From assembly GCA_044226035.1 (NCBI GenBank), contig JBGAHT010000028.1:1-33289 (forward strand): 33,289 nucleotides of DNA. The letters run 5' to 3'. Positions 32,196 to 33,289 of the stretch are shown one piece after another. The translations under genes and the position numbers were made by a program. Position 1 is the stretch's first letter. Each line of letters opens with the position of its first letter. The notes beneath the pieces were generated by a model. That model saw only the letters and a list, made by a program, of their open reading frames with translations. It had not been told where the DNA came from and ran no database searches. The stretch comes from Pseudoluteimonas sp044226035. Its GTDB lineage: Bacteria; Pseudomonadota; Gammaproteobacteria; Xanthomonadales; Xanthomonadaceae.

Positions 32196-32972
32196 ATGGA
32201 TCCGACACGATGGCGGCTGGACGGGCAACTGGCGCTGGTCACCGGCGGTAGCGCCGGCATCGGCCTGGCGATCGCGCGCGAACTGCTCGGCTTCGGCGCC
32301 GAAGTCACCATCGTCGGGCGCGATGCGCAGGCGCTGGAACGCGCGCGCGCCGAGCTGCAGGACGATTTCCCCGGCGCGCGCCTGCACGCGCTGGCCGCGG
32401 ACGTGGCCGACGACGAGGAGCGGCGCGAGATCCTGGACTGGGTCGAGGACCGCGGCATCGGCCTCAACATCCTGGTCAACAACGCCGGCGGCAACATCAC
32501 CAAGCCGGCGACCGACTACGCCGAGGACGAATGGCGCGCGCTGTTCGAGTTGAACCTGTTCAGCGCGTTCGAGCTGTGCCGCTACGCGTATCCATTGCTC
32601 GCGCAACACGCGAGCTCGTCCATCGTCAACGTCGGTAGCGTGTCCGGCATCACCCACGTGCGCAGCGGCGTGCCCTACGGCATGACCAAGGCCGCGCTGC
32701 AGCAGATGACGCGCAACCTGGCGGTGGAATGGGCGGAGGACGGCATCCGGGTGAACTCGGTCGCGCCGTGGTACATCCGCACGCGGCGCACCTCCGGCAA
32801 GCTCGCCGATCCCGATTACCTGGACGAGGTGCTGCTGCGCACGCCGCTGGGGCGCGTCGGCGAGCCGGAGGAAGTGGCCGCTGCGGTCGCGTTCCTGTGC
32901 CTGCCCGCGGCGAGCTACATCACCGGCGAATGCATCGCGGTGGATGGCGGGTTCTTGCGGTATGGATTTTGA
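32196..32972 (+). CDS. SDR family oxidoreductase (tropinone-reductase-like)
   Basis: 258 residues with the classical short-chain dehydrogenase layout: cofactor motif TGGSAGIG (16-23), NNAG (95-98), and the catalytic triad Ser148, Tyr161 and Lys165 (YGMTK), followed by RVNSVAPWYIRT. The C-terminus DGGFLRYGF is typical of the classical subfamily. GRDA after the second strand suggests NADP(H) preference. The physiological substrate cannot be told from sequence; the closest-looking group is tropinone reductase-like SDR proteins. It may form part of a general detoxification or lipid reaction. Confidence 0.92.
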   Translation: MDPTRWRLDGQLALVTGGSAGIGLAIARELLGFGAEVTIVGRDAQALERARAELQDDFPGARLHALAADVADDEERREILDWVEDRGIGLNILVNNAGGNITKPATDYAEDEWRALFELNLFSAFELCRYAYPLLAQHASSSIVNVGSVSGITHVRSGVPYGMTKAALQQMTRNLAVEWAEDGIRVNSVAPWYIRTRRTSGKLADPDYLDEVLLRTPLGRVGEPEEVAAAVAFLCLPAASYITGECIAVDGGFLRYGF

Positions 32973-32991
32973 TAGACCGATTACCTGCCGC

Positions 32992-33289
32992 CTAGCGAAT
33001 GCGTGGGATCGAGGTTACGGTTACGCCTTCTCGCCCGCAACTTTTGGTCCATTCGGCGGGATCAATCTTGAGCAAGGTGATGATTCCGTCCCGCGAGTAG
33101 GCAGCTAGCAATTTGTCCCCAAGTAGAAGAAAACCGATATTGGTTGGCGGATCGATAGCGCCTGGCTGATCAATCGCCCAATCGCAGCGCTTCTTATTTG
33201 GCAAAGTCCAAGAAGAAATTGCGAGAGCACTACCTTCCGATACTGCTTTTGCCCAACCAACGAAAACCGCATTTCCGACAATAACTGGC
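32992..33289 (-). CDS. C-terminal fragment of a WD40-like beta-propeller protein, 5' end outside window
   Basis: The frame is open from the stop at 32992 to the window edge, giving at least 98 residues. The repeated hydrophobic strands (PVIVGNAVFVGW, IGFLLLGDKLLAAYSRDGIITLLKI) and the ending DPAEWTKSCGRE resemble the C-terminal part of bacterial WD40-repeat proteins, where the last blade is followed by a DPxxWxxxxC segment. The TTG at 33202-33204 is not the start; the frame continues upstream. Codon use and base composition are clearly less GC-rich than the rest of the window, which suggests acquired DNA. Function unknown. Confidence 0.6.
   Translation of the reverse strand, partial: PVIVGNAVFVGWAKAVSEGSALAISSWTLPNKKRCDWAIDQPGAIDPPTNIGFLLLGDKLLAAYSRDGIITLLKIDPAEWTKSCGREGVTVTSIPRIR

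Overview
The window is GC-rich, densely coded DNA from a member of the Xanthomonadaceae, most likely the Lysobacter/Luteimonas side of the family. This placement is inferred from protein character, the rhlB-trxA-rho arrangement, the long basic tail on RhlB, and two repeat families typical of these genomes (CCTCTCCC...GGGAGAGG and ATTCCCGC...GCGGGAAT). It was not tested by a database search.

Layout. 1-810: 3' part of a TonB-C-like protein. 868-4991: rho and trxA on the minus strand, with rhlB divergent on the plus strand, the classic gammaproteobacterial order. 5153-8307: a translationally coupled plus-strand set, ftsE-ftsX-tandem receiver protein-ung, in which every junction overlaps. 8401-22965: a maltodextrin/starch utilisation locus. 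It holds a TonB-dependent receptor, a secreted esterase-fold protein, a DUF6445-type HxD...H dioxygenase-fold protein, a GH97 alpha-glucosidase, a flavin-dependent halogenase, a cytoplasmic GH13 alpha-glucosidase, an MFS sugar transporter, a lipoprotein GH13 amylase and a LacI-family regulator. 23130-26487: rpoH and priA, convergent. 26866-28355: DUF4286 and DUF3667 genes. 28417-32972: MATE exporter, sppA, a small lipoprotein and an SDR oxidoreductase. 32992-33289: the 3' end of a lower-GC WD40-like gene.

How the sugar locus works together (inference). Glucan is cut at the surface or in the periplasm by the amylase lipoprotein and GH97. Maltodextrin crosses the outer membrane through the receptor and the inner membrane through the MFS carrier, and GH13 finishes it in the cytoplasm. 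Three copies of a 14-bp palindrome, TGNATACGTATNCA, sit in front of the receptor gene, between GH97 and the halogenase, and between GH13 and the MFS gene. This is what one expects of operators for the LacI-family protein encoded at the end of the locus, and it places the halogenase and the dioxygenase-fold protein in the sugar regulon.

Most notable observations: the operator-defined regulon that includes a halogenase and a DUF6445 protein of unknown role; two in-frame insertions of an intergenic hairpin repeat inside priA; a CIRCE-geometry palindrome lying over the likely rpoH promoter; a pair of perfect inverted DnaA boxes upstream of priA; and a pseudo-receiver/receiver protein fused translationally to ftsEX and ung.
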